Shown: positions 52,291-60,885, numbered from the stretch's first letter. The stretch: 64,000 bases of DNA from Oceanospirillaceae bacterium (GCA_015665455.1 JADFAD010000001.1:682001-746000), one strand, 5' to 3'. Numbers and translations: made by a program. Notes: generated by a model from the letters alone, not told the origin.

Positions 52291-54390
52291 TTAATTTACG
52301 GTAAAGCTTTGGCTTGTTCCTGTGTAACCCTCGATCTTGCCTGACCATGGCTTCTTTTGGTCTCCATAGTGTTTAATGCGGTAGGTGCCTGATTCTGTTT
52401 CTGTAGGAATGTTCCACGTTAAAATGGCATGGGAGGTTCCCCAGAAGCCATCAATGCGTTGCCATTCATATTTGGTTTGCCAATCATTGTCGGTTGCAAC
52501 GGTGTGCCACTGGCCATCGATGAGGCGTTGAACTTTCATAAACGTACCTTGCGTTCTCAGGTTGTTTTTCGGATGCCCAGACCAAAATTTCACAACGGCG
52601 GTTTGGCCTGCGTTATAGCTGCTATTGGCATCTTGAACTACATCTCCAATGGATTTAAAGATAGGCGCTTGATCATGAACGACACCCGTCTGGAAATTGA
52701 TGGTTTCACCCGTAAGATCGCGGGGAATAGGTTCAGCGGCAGGAAAGGGGACGGGGTTAAGTGCGTTCTCCGGCACTTCATTTGCTGGCAGCATATCGAC
52801 GGCTAATTGATAGAAGCTTTGTTGGTAAGCCGCTAAGGTCCAGGGGCCAAAATGGGTTGAACCCCCTTCATAATGTTGAAGGTCGTATTCTTCTTTGGTG
52901 GTTACATAACCACTGTAAGCGTTAGACAATGCGGCAACCACGGTGTAATCCAACTGATTACTCATAATATCTTCGACCGTTCCCATGATTCGACGGCCCG
53001 ACATGATGGTGAATTCAGCGGGCACCGCAAGAATGCCCAATTGGCCTATTTTCTGAATAGAAACAGGTAAGACTTCTGGGCTCCATGGATGAGGGCTGGT
53101 TTTCCCTTGGGCCACTAAAACGGCTTTTGGGGCGTGGCAATTCAAGTCTGCTTGCGTCGGTGTGACCAGCATATTGGTAATGAATTGCAAAAATGGATTG
53201 GCTTGGGTGGTGCCTTCACTGAAAATATCAGGGCCTCGGCCATCTTCAGTGCCGGCAGCGAAGGATTCCCCCAAGGCCGCAACACAGGTTGTCACTTGGG
53301 TGCCGTCAGTAAAATCCCCTGACACCACCGTAGAGGACATATCAACGTATTGATGCCGAAAATCAATGCTTCCAGTGAGTTGTTCTGTGGCCGTTTGATA
53401 AAGCTCTAATGCTTTCTCGTATTGTCTTTCGCCAATGATTCTTACATTTTCAAATCGGTCTGCGGTTGGCCCTCGGCCTTCTGAATCCGGATTGACGTTC
53501 GGAGACATATCACCCGCATTGCTGATGGCAAACGCGGCCACAAAATCGTGGTTGCTTTGATAAGTTGTGCCTTTGAGGCCTTTTTCGAATAAGTAAGACG
53601 CGTGCCCCTTATTATCACCGCTGAGTACCTGATGGTCTTTCCCCATGGCGTTCGGATGGGTTGCAAACCAATTGAGCATGCCGACTTCGTTGTCACCTTC
53701 TTGAATGATCTTTAATACGGTCATTGGTTTTTCTATGTTTGACCCGTATTTCAATCGTTCCGTTTCTGGATTGTTGTTATAGGCCTCTTCAGAACGGTTG
53801 TAGCTGGCGTTGGTGAGTTCGCCACGGTTAACCAAAATGTATCCGGGCTTGAGATCGTTATGAGCTTTTTCGATGGATGCGACAATGCCATCCACTTGGG
53901 CATCGTAAGCTTGTTCAATGAAACCAAGAATAGTGATGTCATAGAGTGCGTAATGCGATTGGCCCCCGACGGCGGAATGGGTATGGGTCGCGCTTAAAAT
54001 GACATTGCGTTCGTTGTACAGATCTCCGTATTTCAATTGAAGCCTTTTCATGACGCCTTGAAATACCGATTGGGGAACCGAGCCTGCATCAACGCTGACG
54101 AACATAACTCGCTTGCCTTCGTTGGGATCAACAAACGCAAAGGCTCGAGACCATTGACGAAAATGAATGCCTGCGCTTTTTTGATCCAGATTGGCGTAGC
54201 CCATGAGACCCACTTCAGCCGCAGGACCAGTGACATCATGCATACCTCGTCCCACAAGATAATTGTTCTCATAACTGAATGCATTCATGGTGCCGAACGT
54301 TAATCCGCACAGAAACGCGGCTCTCAGTGTTTGTTTGGCCGAATGATTACTCCGGGTTGATCTTTTTGTAATCCTTTTATTGAAAAACAT
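52291..54390 (-). CDS. secreted neutral ceramidase
   Basis: 699 residues, typical of bacterial neutral/alkaline ceramidases. A signal region (about 1-39) is followed by YLVGRGMHDVTGPAAEVGLMGYANLDQ, the family's first motif; THTHSAVGG and HPNAMG for zinc-binding histidines; NAGDMSPN with the catalytic Ser; and a C-terminal beta domain with YTGTSQSFTVN at the end. It hydrolyses ceramide to sphingosine and fatty acid outside the cell. Bacteria seldom make sphingolipids, so its substrate is likely exogenous. No ceramide-uptake gene is adjacent, but TonB receptors are in the window. Confidence 0.92.
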   Translation of the reverse strand: MFFNKRITKRSTRSNHSAKQTLRAAFLCGLTFGTMNAFSYENNYLVGRGMHDVTGPAAEVGLMGYANLDQKSAGIHFRQWSRAFAFVDPNEGKRVMFVSVDAGSVPQSVFQGVMKRLQLKYGDLYNERNVILSATHTHSAVGGQSHYALYDITILGFIEQAYDAQVDGIVASIEKAHNDLKPGYILVNRGELTNASYNRSEEAYNNNPETERLKYGSNIEKPMTVLKIIQEGDNEVGMLNWFATHPNAMGKDHQVLSGDNKGHASYLFEKGLKGTTYQSNHDFVAAFAISNAGDMSPNVNPDSEGRGPTADRFENVRIIGERQYEKALELYQTATEQLTGSIDFRHQYVDMSSTVVSGDFTDGTQVTTCVAALGESFAAGTEDGRGPDIFSEGTTQANPFLQFITNMLVTPTQADLNCHAPKAVLVAQGKTSPHPWSPEVLPVSIQKIGQLGILAVPAEFTIMSGRRIMGTVEDIMSNQLDYTVVAALSNAYSGYVTTKEEYDLQHYEGGSTHFGPWTLAAYQQSFYQLAVDMLPANEVPENALNPVPFPAAEPIPRDLTGETINFQTGVVHDQAPIFKSIGDVVQDANSSYNAGQTAVVKFWSGHPKNNLRTQGTFMKVQRLIDGQWHTVATDNDWQTKYEWQRIDGFWGTSHAILTWNIPTETESGTYRIKHYGDQKKPWSGKIEGYTGTSQSFTVN

Positions 54391-54700
54391 AGCCGACTCC
54401 TAAAACCCATCGAGAACAGCAGTCAAAGCGTCACCGTGAATCCCCCTGGTGAGGCTTTAGTTATCTTGAATGGTCAGTTTTTATTGTTGTTTTCATTATC
54501 GAGTGACGTATTAACTCGAAATGTGTTGTCTATATAGATAGGTTTTTGGGCGGGTGGCGACAATGTGCGATGTGGCCATGGCCGGAAGTTGGCCAGATTG
54601 AACACTTTTTAAGTGGAATCTCGGTAACTTTATGATTTACTAACTAAACTCAGATGAGTTACGACAAAAATGACGGATGAATTTTTGCAACAGGACGAGT
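54391..54700. other. divergent promoter region between ceramidase and DUF5062 genes
   Basis: 310 bases without a gene. Seen: palindromes CACTT-TTT-AAGTG at 54603-54615 and AACTCA-GA-TGAGTT at 54647-54660, the second just 40 nt before the DUF5062 start and so a possible regulator site. A GC-rich stretch with GGCCATGGCC lies near 54575. No clear promoter hexamers were assigned. Confidence 0.35.
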
Positions 54701-54937
54701 ATGAAAAAACTTAAAAATGAAAGTGAGTTGTTGAAAAAAGCAATACTGGAAGGCGTTAAGTACGGAGAAGAACGCGGTGCCGTAGAGTTCGAAGCAACAG
54801 ATTCCGCTGCTGAGAAGATTGAGTACATTTATCGATTACTTGTTCATGACAAAGTTATTCAACCCATCCCAGAAGACCAAGTATCCCAAAAGTCCATGAA
54901 GCACAAACTTGCAATTTGGGCATCGAAAATGAAATAA
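54701..54937 (+). CDS. DUF5062-family small protein
   Basis: 78 residues from the ATG at 54701, chosen for the AGGA before it; an in-frame ATG at 54677 is an alternative that adds eight unlikely residues. The product reads MKKLKNESELLKKAILEGVK, then YGEERGAVEFEATDSAAEK, and a Lys-rich end, the pattern of DUF5062 proteins known from Vibrio and related marine genera. It has no membrane segment. Function unknown. Confidence 0.7.
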   Translation: MKKLKNESELLKKAILEGVKYGEERGAVEFEATDSAAEKIEYIYRLLVHDKVIQPIPEDQVSQKSMKHKLAIWASKMK

Positions 54938-54938
54938 A

Positions 54939-54951
54939 GCCCGTGTCGGGC
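54939..54951 (+). terminator. short GC hairpin after the DUF5062 gene
   Basis: GCCCG-TGT-CGGGC directly after the stop, followed by CAGTTTATTGG. A short stem with a poor T tract; possible terminator. Confidence 0.4.
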
Positions 54952-55077
54952 CAGTTTATTGGCTTTGGATGACCATTCAGTTAATAAAAGGATAAAATTA
55001 CAAATTAGAATCCGAATACAGCGTGCTTTCGTGTATAGTGTCTCTCTTATTTAAAAATTGAAGGCCCAGTACCCGAT

Positions 55078-55278
55078 ATGGCAACGAAAACGAGAACAGC
55101 ACCAAAGAAGAAAGAACCAGCAGCCGTAGAGACTTCTCTTTCTATTGAAGAACAAACCAAAGCTTTTTTAAGCAAAGGTGGCAGCATCGAACAAGTAAAT
55201 ACCGGTGTTAGTGGTCAACAGAGTATGTCTGGTCCACGTCATATTGATCTGGGTAACAGCAGACCAAGAAACAGCTAA
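55078..55278 (+). CDS. small conserved hydrophilic protein
   Basis: 66 residues. Basic N-terminus (MATKTRTAPKKKEPAA), then SIEEQTKAFLSKGGSIEQVN and TGVSGQQSMSGPRHIDL. The stretch FLSKGGSIEQVNTGVSGQ recalls a small family of gammaproteobacterial proteins of unknown role. It has a strong terminator after it. No motif supports a function. Start ATG has CCCAGTACCCGAT upstream, with no good ribosome-binding site, so the exact start is less certain. Confidence 0.6.
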   Translation: MATKTRTAPKKKEPAAVETSLSIEEQTKAFLSKGGSIEQVNTGVSGQQSMSGPRHIDLGNSRPRNS

Positions 55279-55315
55279 AAGTTCCAACGCTTATTGTCGT
55301 TGAAATGATTGAAAG

Positions 55316-55339
55316 GGCCTCTTTATTGAGGCCTTTTTT
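55316..55339 (+). terminator. intrinsic terminator
   Basis: GGCCTC-TTTATT-GAGGCC followed by six T residues; ends the unit at 55278. Confidence 0.8.
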
Positions 55340-55443
55340 GTATGACCAGTACTCTCGTTTTGTTTCTTTTGAGCTGTATTTGTTCTAAGTTCTGGTTTTA
55401 CCTAGCTTCATTCACATTTATTTAGATAACCTGCTCATCGTAT

Positions 55444-55947
55444 ATGTCGACACTTAAATATCTCACTGCATACTCTCCGGATGTAAAAAACAAAGTTCAA
55501 AGCCTGATTGATCAAGATCGTTTGGGGGAGTTTTTATTAGGGAAGTACCCAAAGCCCCATCAAATTAACAACGATGGCGCGTTACGTGATTATGCGATGT
55601 CTATCAAGAACCGATACATCAAGAAATCGGCGCCTTTAAGTAAAGTGATTTACGATAAAAAAATACATGTCATCAACAATGCTCTTGGTTTGCATTCCTT
55701 TGTTTCAAGAGTGCAGGGTGGCAAGCTTAAAAGTAAAAATGAGCTTAGAATCAGTGATGTTTTTAAGAAAGCGCCCGAAGCATTTCTTAATATGATTGTC
55801 GTGCATGAACTGGCGCACTTAAAAGAGAAAGAGCACAACAAAGCCTTTTACCAATTGTGCGAGCACATGCAGCCAGACTACCACCAGATGGAGTTTGAAA
55901 TGCGTTTGTATCTGACTCAACTTGAATTGAATGGCGCAATTTATTAA
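55444..55947 (+). CDS. YgjP-type zinc metallopeptidase
   Basis: 167 residues. The zinc-binding motif HELAH (in IVVHELAHLKEKEHNKAFY, about residues 121-125) and a third His in HNKAFY belong to the YgjP/DUF45 peptidase family related to SprT and M48. The first half holds a helical part without motif. No signal peptide, so cytosolic. Substrate unknown. ATG 55444 stands after ATCGTAT, with weak ribosome-binding signal; starting codon is supported by a continuous conserved frame. Confidence 0.82.
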   Translation: MSTLKYLTAYSPDVKNKVQSLIDQDRLGEFLLGKYPKPHQINNDGALRDYAMSIKNRYIKKSAPLSKVIYDKKIHVINNALGLHSFVSRVQGGKLKSKNELRISDVFKKAPEAFLNMIVVHELAHLKEKEHNKAFYQLCEHMQPDYHQMEFEMRLYLTQLELNGAIY

Positions 55948-56081
55948 GAACGTCTCAGTAACAAAAATTGCTTATTCGCCATCTTAAGGTTGGAATCTAT
56001 TTAATTGCCCTAATAAACCCTATACAGTTAGTTGATATATCAATCAACTAGACATCATCTTCTGAGGGGCGGCAATTAAGT

Positions 56082-57836
56082 ATGTTGAAGTGGTTATGGA
56101 GTTTCATTAAACCCTATCGTGTTCGGCTGACGATTGCGGCAATTGCCTTATTAGTAACAACGGCACTGACCTTGTCCTTAGGGCAGGGTGTACGGATGAT
56201 GATGGACGACGGCTTTGCTGCCCAATCACAAAGCGGCCTTGGTGATGCTTTATCTCTGTTTGTGATCATTGTATTGGGTTTATCCGTTGGGGCTTACTTC
56301 CGTTTTTATATGGTTTCTTGGTTGGGTGAACGGGTGGTGGCAGACATTCGAAAGAAGCTCTACAAACACTTGGTGAGTTTGCCTCCCAGCTTTTTTGAAG
56401 ATAATTTAAGTGGCGAAATTCAAAGCCGTTTGACCACGGATACCACACTTCTGCAAACCGTCATTGGTTCCTCATTTTCTTTTGCTCTTCGTAACAGTTT
56501 GACCTTCATCGGTGGCTTGGCTTTGATGTTCATTACGAACGTGAAGTTGACCTTGATTGTGTTAATGGTCGTGCCTTTGATCGTATTTCCTCTGGTATTT
56601 TTTGGCCGCAAAGTGAAAAAGTTATCCCGCGACAGCCAAGATAAAATTGCTACTGTAGGCGCTTGGGCGGGTGAAAGTTTACAACACATTAAAGTAGTGC
56701 AAGCTTTTACTCGTGAAGACATGGTTAACGAGCAGTTCTCTGACGCGGCAGAAGGCGCGTTTGAGGTTGCACTTAAGCGAATTCGTCAACGCGCACTCCT
56801 GATTGCCTTAGTGATGATGTTGGTTATGTGCTCCATTGCGGGCATGTTATACGTGGGCGGCAGTGATGTATTAACCGGCCAGCTTTCAGCGGGTGAACTG
56901 GGAGCGTTTGTTTTTTATGCCATCATGGTTGCAGGCTCGTTGGCGGCAGTCACTGAGGTCTATGGTGAAGTACAACGCGCTTCCGGTGCGGCAGAACGCA
57001 TACGTGAACTGCTTGCGACCGAACCTGAAATCAGCTCCTCCGCTGAGACTGGCAATCTCACGGTCGAGCATCATGAGAACCCAACTGAAATTGAAGAAGC
57101 TCAGCTTCGATTTGATGCTGTAAGTTACTCTTACCCATCACGACCAGACACCAAAGCCTTAAATGATCTATCGCTGTCAGTAGCGCCGGGTGAACGCATT
57201 GCATTGGTTGGGCCTTCTGGCGCGGGTAAATCCACCTTGTTTGATTTGTTGCTGCGTTTTAGAGACCCGCAAGAAGGCATAATCTCGGTGGAGGGGCACT
57301 CATTGCATGATTTGAACTTGAATGAACTGCGCTCACAGTTTGCATTGGTGCCACAACAACCCGTGCTGTTCAGTACCAGCGTATGGGATAACCTTCGCTA
57401 CGGTTGCCCAGACGCCACAGAAGAACAAGTAATCGCGGCGGCTAAAGCGGCACACGCGGATGAATTCATCACTCAACTCCCCGATGGCTATCACTCCTTC
57501 CTTGGAGAAAACGGCGTAAAACTGTCGGGTGGTCAAAAGCAACGCTTGGCCATTGCTCGCGCCATCTTACGAGACCCTAAAATTCTATTGCTTGATGAAG
57601 CCACCAGTGCTCTAGACGCTCAAAGCGAACACCTTGTTCAACAAGCCTTGAACGAGCTGATGAAAAACCGAACAACGTTGATCATCGCGCATCGCCTTGC
57701 CACCGTTTCGCATGTGGATCGGATTGCAGTATTTGATCACGGTAAACTTGCCGATATCGGCACCCACGAAGCCTTGATGGAAAGCTCGGATCTCTACAAA
57801 CGTTTGGCGCAATTACAGTTTAATAAGACCCTTTGA
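56082..57836 (+). CDS. MsbA-like ABC exporter (fused permease and ATPase)
   Basis: 584 residues. Residues 1-310: six-helix exporter domain. Residues about 345-580: ATPase with Walker A VGPSGAGKSTLFD, Q-loop FALVPQQPVLF, signature KLSGGQKQRLAIARAIL, Walker B ILLLDEATSALD and switch IIAHRLATV. This half-transporter acts as a homodimer. It resembles the MsbA/BmrA class of lipid and drug exporters. The final gene before the cassette array. GAGGGGCGGC lies before ATG 56082. Confidence 0.9.
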   Translation: MLKWLWSFIKPYRVRLTIAAIALLVTTALTLSLGQGVRMMMDDGFAAQSQSGLGDALSLFVIIVLGLSVGAYFRFYMVSWLGERVVADIRKKLYKHLVSLPPSFFEDNLSGEIQSRLTTDTTLLQTVIGSSFSFALRNSLTFIGGLALMFITNVKLTLIVLMVVPLIVFPLVFFGRKVKKLSRDSQDKIATVGAWAGESLQHIKVVQAFTREDMVNEQFSDAAEGAFEVALKRIRQRALLIALVMMLVMCSIAGMLYVGGSDVLTGQLSAGELGAFVFYAIMVAGSLAAVTEVYGEVQRASGAAERIRELLATEPEISSSAETGNLTVEHHENPTEIEEAQLRFDAVSYSYPSRPDTKALNDLSLSVAPGERIALVGPSGAGKSTLFDLLLRFRDPQEGIISVEGHSLHDLNLNELRSQFALVPQQPVLFSTSVWDNLRYGCPDATEEQVIAAAKAAHADEFITQLPDGYHSFLGENGVKLSGGQKQRLAIARAILRDPKILLLDEATSALDAQSEHLVQQALNELMKNRTTLIIAHRLATVSHVDRIAVFDHGKLADIGTHEALMESSDLYKRLAQLQFNKTL

Positions 57837-58125
57837 TTCGATTTATAAACGAACATATCCTAGTGCTTATGTATTGGTTTTAACCCTGATATGCGTCCTT
57901 AAGACGCATTTTGGGGGCGAACGTATGGTAACTTACTGTTTTTATTCACTTAATTATTCGCCCTGATTTTCATAGTGCCTGTGATATGCGTATTAAAGAC
58001 GCTTTTTATGGAGTGTTGCATTTAGATTGTTAATTCTAACTTATTGTTCTGTTTGGTATTTTAGGATTATAGGCGCTATGATATTGAAAACTATAATCTG
58101 CGTCTTAAAGACGCAAACTAAGCTG
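57837..58125. other. left flank of the cassette array: three related palindromes
   Basis: No gene in 289 bases. It holds three copies of a palindromic element: ATGCGTC-CTTAA-GACGCAT at 57891-57909, ATGCGTATTAAAGACGCT at 57986-58003 and TGCGTCT-TAA-AGACGCA at 58099-58115. The region lies where an integron attI and integrase would be expected; neither is recognised. The first cassette begins at 58126 after the G of G|TTAGCC. Confidence 0.6.
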
Positions 58126-58154
58126 TTAGCCTCTATTAATAAAGGAATTGAATT

Positions 58155-58547
58155 TTGAGCAAGTATCCAGTTGCGATTGATTATGAACAAGTAGGGAAAT
58201 ACTCAGCACTTTCTAAATCAGGCGGCGGGTACTTTTTTGATGAGGTACTTGAGTACCGTGTTTGGTGTCACCCTGAAAGAGGTGCAACTGATCATTATGA
58301 TGGTGAAGATTACTACTATTCATTCTCAAGTTATGAAGAAGCTCATGATTTCTTCGAGTCAGAACAAGGAACTGAAGAGCCACTTGTTCTTATAAAGCAA
58401 CTCGAGTGGATTGATGAGCCAGAAGAGGGTAAATTCGAACACCTTAAAGGTGAGCGTATAACCGAATGGTTGCCTGCTTGGCTTTCAAGGGAGGCCAGAA
58501 TGCCAGGAGATATAGAAAATTTTATTAAAGAAAGATCAAAAGGCTAA
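58155..58547 (+). CDS. cassette gene 1, unknown protein
   Basis: 130 residues from TTG 58155, preceded by AAAGGA at 58141-58146. No transmembrane segment. Acidic, with YFFDEVLEYRVWCHPERGAT and YEEAHDFFESEQGTEEPLVLI and ERITEWLPAWL. This kind of protein recurs in integron cassettes and is sometimes labelled GCN5 acetyltransferase without evidence; no acetyl-CoA binding motif is visible here. Function unknown. The cassette (58126-58649) ends in an attC of about 114 bp. Confidence 0.7.
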   Translation: MSKYPVAIDYEQVGKYSALSKSGGGYFFDEVLEYRVWCHPERGATDHYDGEDYYYSFSSYEEAHDFFESEQGTEEPLVLIKQLEWIDEPEEGKFEHLKGERITEWLPAWLSREARMPGDIENFIKERSKG

Positions 58548-58655
58548 CAAATTGCAGCACCTCGCACTTCGTGCTGGACCTCCGCAAACTGTCACAATTT
58601 TTGCGGAGCAAAAATATGTGCCATTTTGCTACGGCCGGTGTGCAAGGCGTTAGAC
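58542..58655 (+). other. attC site of cassette 1
   Basis: R'' GGCTAAC at 58542-58548 and R' GTTAGAC at 58649-58655, with long imperfect inverted repeat between. Outer arms TAACAAATTGCA and TGCAAGGCGTTA pair. Confidence 0.85.
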
Positions 58656-59025
58656 GCTAACAGTACAAGTTAGTAGTAATACCTAACTAGCAAGTAACCT
58701 TATACAAATAGATGATTTAATTGGAAAAAGTTAATACAAAGGGATGAATTTAGGCAGAAAGATCTTTTTGTAATTGCTAAGCTGCGAGCCGTAGCTCTGG
58801 CCGTAAAAGCAAGCTTGTTAAGGACCAGAGCGAGACACGCAGTAGAGCGGAAAAAATCCTTCGTATTAGCCTACGTTCAATGACCTGATTGATTTTCCAA
58901 GTTTAAGTAATCTGAATTAAATGGAAATAGTGGAGTAGCGGTAAGACGTAGGCCTTTTTTGTGTACCGTCTAACAACTCGCTGTTGCGAAACCCAAAAAA
59001 GCGCGGGTTCGCAAAGCTAAACTCA
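58650..59025 (+). repeat. gene-less 376-bp cassette, copy A
   Basis: Starts TTAGAC; R'' GTCTAAC at 58968-58974 matches its own start. Nested stems: CTGCG (58782)/CGCAG (58838), GCTCTGG (58794)/CCAGAGC (58825), GCCTACGT (58869)/ACGTAGGC (58946) followed by CTTTTTT. No frame of 60 codons contained within it. Only one base differs from copy B and one from copy C. The 3' crossover base is A (59025), not G. See findings. Confidence 0.9.
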
Positions 59026-59031
59026 TTATAA
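58968..59031 (+). other. attC-like end of gene-less cassette copy A
   Basis: GTCTAAC R'' then TTGCGAAACCC pairing with GGGTTCGCAA near a short AAAAAAGC loop; ends ACTCA before TTATAA of the next cassette. Confidence 0.7.
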
Positions 59032-59056
59032 ATCATTAAGTGGTTACTGAATATTT

Positions 59057-59353
59057 ATGGATGATTCAAAAAACGCAGGCCCGATGATTACTGCGCAAAC
59101 CGGCTGGGATGAAGCATTTCTAGTGGGTACTGAAAGTGAATTACTGGCTTATGCTCAGAGTATTGTAGATGCAGTAAATTCGGCTAAAGCGGATACGTTC
59201 TTTGGCGAAGAAACTAAGACCAAAGAAATAAGTGGCTTAGCCGGAGAGCAAAGTGAAGTTCAATTCGACTGGCTTGTAGTTACAAAAGATAATGAACAAA
59301 CCATAAAGCTTGCTGAGAAAATCTACAAAGATGCAGATTTAGGTAATCTTTAA
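59057..59353 (+). CDS. cassette gene 3, unknown protein
   Basis: 98 residues, start ATG 59057. Acidic, soluble. Segments: ITAQTGWDEAFLVGTESELL, AYAQSIVDAVNSAKADTFFG, EVQFDWLVVTKDNEQTIKLA. No domain recognised. The cassette is 59026-59429 and starts TTATAA. No ribosome-binding site is strong. Likely cytosolic; function unknown. Confidence 0.65.
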   Translation: MDDSKNAGPMITAQTGWDEAFLVGTESELLAYAQSIVDAVNSAKADTFFGEETKTKEISGLAGEQSEVQFDWLVVTKDNEQTIKLAEKIYKDADLGNL

Positions 59354-59363
59354 TGGGTAAAAT

Positions 59364-59435
59364 TTATAACAAGTACAGGCACGTTCGCCCTACGGGCTGG
59401 ACTCGTTTCACTCGCCCGTGCTGTAAGCGTTAGAC
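59364..59435 (+). other. attC site of cassette 3
   Basis: R'' TTATAAC at 59364-59370; R' GTTAGAC at 59429-59435; CAGGCACG/CGTGCTG arms between. About 72 bp. Confidence 0.85.
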
Positions 59436-59805
59436 GCTAACAGTACAAGTTAGTAGTAATACCTAACTAGCAAGTAACCTTATACAAATAGATGATTTAA
59501 TTGGAAAAAGTTAATACAAAGGGATGAATTTAGGCAGAAAGATCTTTTTGTAATTGCTAAGCTGCGAGCCGTAGCTCTGGCCGTAAAAGCAAGCTTGTTA
59601 AGGACCAGAGCGAGACACGCAGTAGAGCGGAAAAAATCCTTCGTATTAGCCTACGTTCAATGACCTGATTGATTTTCCAAGTTTAAGTAATCTGAATTAA
59701 ATGGAAATAGTGGAGTAGTGGTAAGACGTAGGCCTTTTTTGTGTACCGTCTAACAACTCGCTGTTGCGAAACCCAAAAAAGCGCGGGTTCGCAAAGCTAA
59801 ACTCA
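59430..59805 (+). repeat. gene-less 376-bp cassette, copy B
   Basis: Identical to copy A except T at 59719 where A and C have C. Ends in A (59805) before TTAACT. Confidence 0.9.
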
Positions 59806-59811
59806 TTAACT
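59748..59811 (+). other. attC-like end of gene-less cassette copy B
   Basis: Same sequence as in copy A; precedes TTAACT of the next cassette. Confidence 0.7.
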
Positions 59812-59826
59812 CTCTGAGGATATATC

Positions 59827-60357
59827 GTGAATGAAGCTGAATTTTGGGAGATAGTTGAATCTTCAGGTTCCCCAGATAAAAATACACCCGATGAGCAGTG
59901 TGAAACAATTACTGAAAAGCTTTCAGGGAAATCTAAAGAAGAACTTACTTCTTTTGCCAATATACATAGAGAGTTACTTTGTAAGGCATATACATGGCCA
60001 ATGCTAAAGGCCAGCTTTATTATACTTAGTTATATTTCAGATGATGTATTTGAGGATTTTAGAAACTGGGTAATCTTAAACGGAAAGCAGCGATTCTATA
60101 AAACCCTTGAACAGCCCGACATTATTTCGAGCTACATTGCTGTAGATGACCCAGTTGAAGAAGTGACTGGCGAGAGCCTACTGTATGTATGCGACGAGGC
60201 GTTCGATGGGGACGTAGAAGAGCTAGAAGAGAGTTATGTTTATCCCGAAGACCCTGTTATCGATGATGAGTGGCCCTCCGAAAAAGAGTTACAACAAGAA
60301 TTCCCCAAATTATATGATCAGTTTTGGGACGAAGAAAACATTAGGACTCTAAGCTAA
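59827..60357 (+). CDS. cassette gene 5, DUF4240-like protein
   Basis: 176 residues from GTG 59827, with GAGGA at 59816-59820. Seen: MNEAEFWEIVESSGSPDK at the start and VFEDFRNWVILNGKQRFYKTL, AYTWPMLKASFIILSYISDDVF in the middle, the ordering found in DUF4240 proteins (FWxxIE... DDxFxDFRxWxxxxGxxxF). The C-terminus is strongly acidic. No transmembrane segment. Function unknown. Cassette 59806-60458. Confidence 0.72.
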   Translation: MNEAEFWEIVESSGSPDKNTPDEQCETITEKLSGKSKEELTSFANIHRELLCKAYTWPMLKASFIILSYISDDVFEDFRNWVILNGKQRFYKTLEQPDIISSYIAVDDPVEEVTGESLLYVCDEAFDGDVEELEESYVYPEDPVIDDEWPSEKELQQEFPKLYDQFWDEENIRTLS

Positions 60358-60358
60358 G

Positions 60359-60464
60359 AGTTAACAAACGGCTGCACCGGACAAATTTCCGCTGTCACCT
60401 TTTGTGCAAAAAAACCGCACAAAAGCCGCCATCAAAAATTTGCTCGGTGAGCCGGGCGTTATAC
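60359..60464 (+). other. attC site of cassette 5
   Basis: R'' AGTTAAC at 60359-60365, R' GTTATAC at 60458-60464; outer arms TAACAAACGGCT and AGCCGGGCGTTA. About 106 bp. Confidence 0.85.
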
Positions 60465-60483
60465 CTCTCAAGAGACTGCATAA

Positions 60484-60885
60484 ATGTCTGGTAAAGTGAA
60501 AGCTCAAAATGAGAAGAGAGATAAGCAATGGGATCGTTTAGATTCTATTATTTCACGTAACTTCTCAGCTTCGTACATGAGTAATGCTAAATGGGTAAAA
60601 CTACTAAAAGCAGCTTGTCCATTCTATCCAGATGTTAAAATGATGAACTATAAGCTTGTGTACACTGATGAAGTTAAATGTAGTTTCATTGAAGAGCATG
60701 AAGAACAAATTGATCATCACTGGTTTATCGAACCTTCAATCTACAAGGAAATTGAGTGGGTTGAATTTCCATTTGAGGGAAACTCCAAGCTTGAAGATTT
60801 TGAGAAGGTTATATATCAGCTAGGAAAATTCCAGCTACTTAAAACATCCACGGGTTTACGGGTATTGGGCTATGCAAAGGTATAA
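60484..60885 (+). CDS. cassette gene 6, unknown protein
   Basis: 133 residues, ATG 60484. Basic N-terminus with MSGKVKAQNEKRDKQWDRLD, then SYMSNAKWVKLLKAACPFYP, and an aromatic-rich middle (HWFIEPSIYKEIEWVEFPF). Similar proteins recur in integron cassettes. No known catalytic motif. Soluble. Cassette 60459-60957. Confidence 0.68.
   Translation: MSGKVKAQNEKRDKQWDRLDSIISRNFSASYMSNAKWVKLLKAACPFYPDVKMMNYKLVYTDEVKCSFIEEHEEQIDHHWFIEPSIYKEIEWVEFPFEGNSKLEDFEKVIYQLGKFQLLKTSTGLRVLGYAKV

Noticed and set aside
57837-58126. integrase gene at the left of the array
   Set aside because: Neither strand holds a tyrosine recombinase frame; the region carries only palindromes.
58650-59025. group II intron or retron RNA as an explanation of the gene-less cassette
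   Set aside because: No domain V-like GAGC...GUUC hairpin, no reverse transcriptase nearby, and its limits follow the cassette rule exactly.
59697-59960. 87-codon - frame across copy B and cassette gene 5
   Set aside because: Same reason: it crosses a cassette junction and overlaps the better-supported + gene 5.
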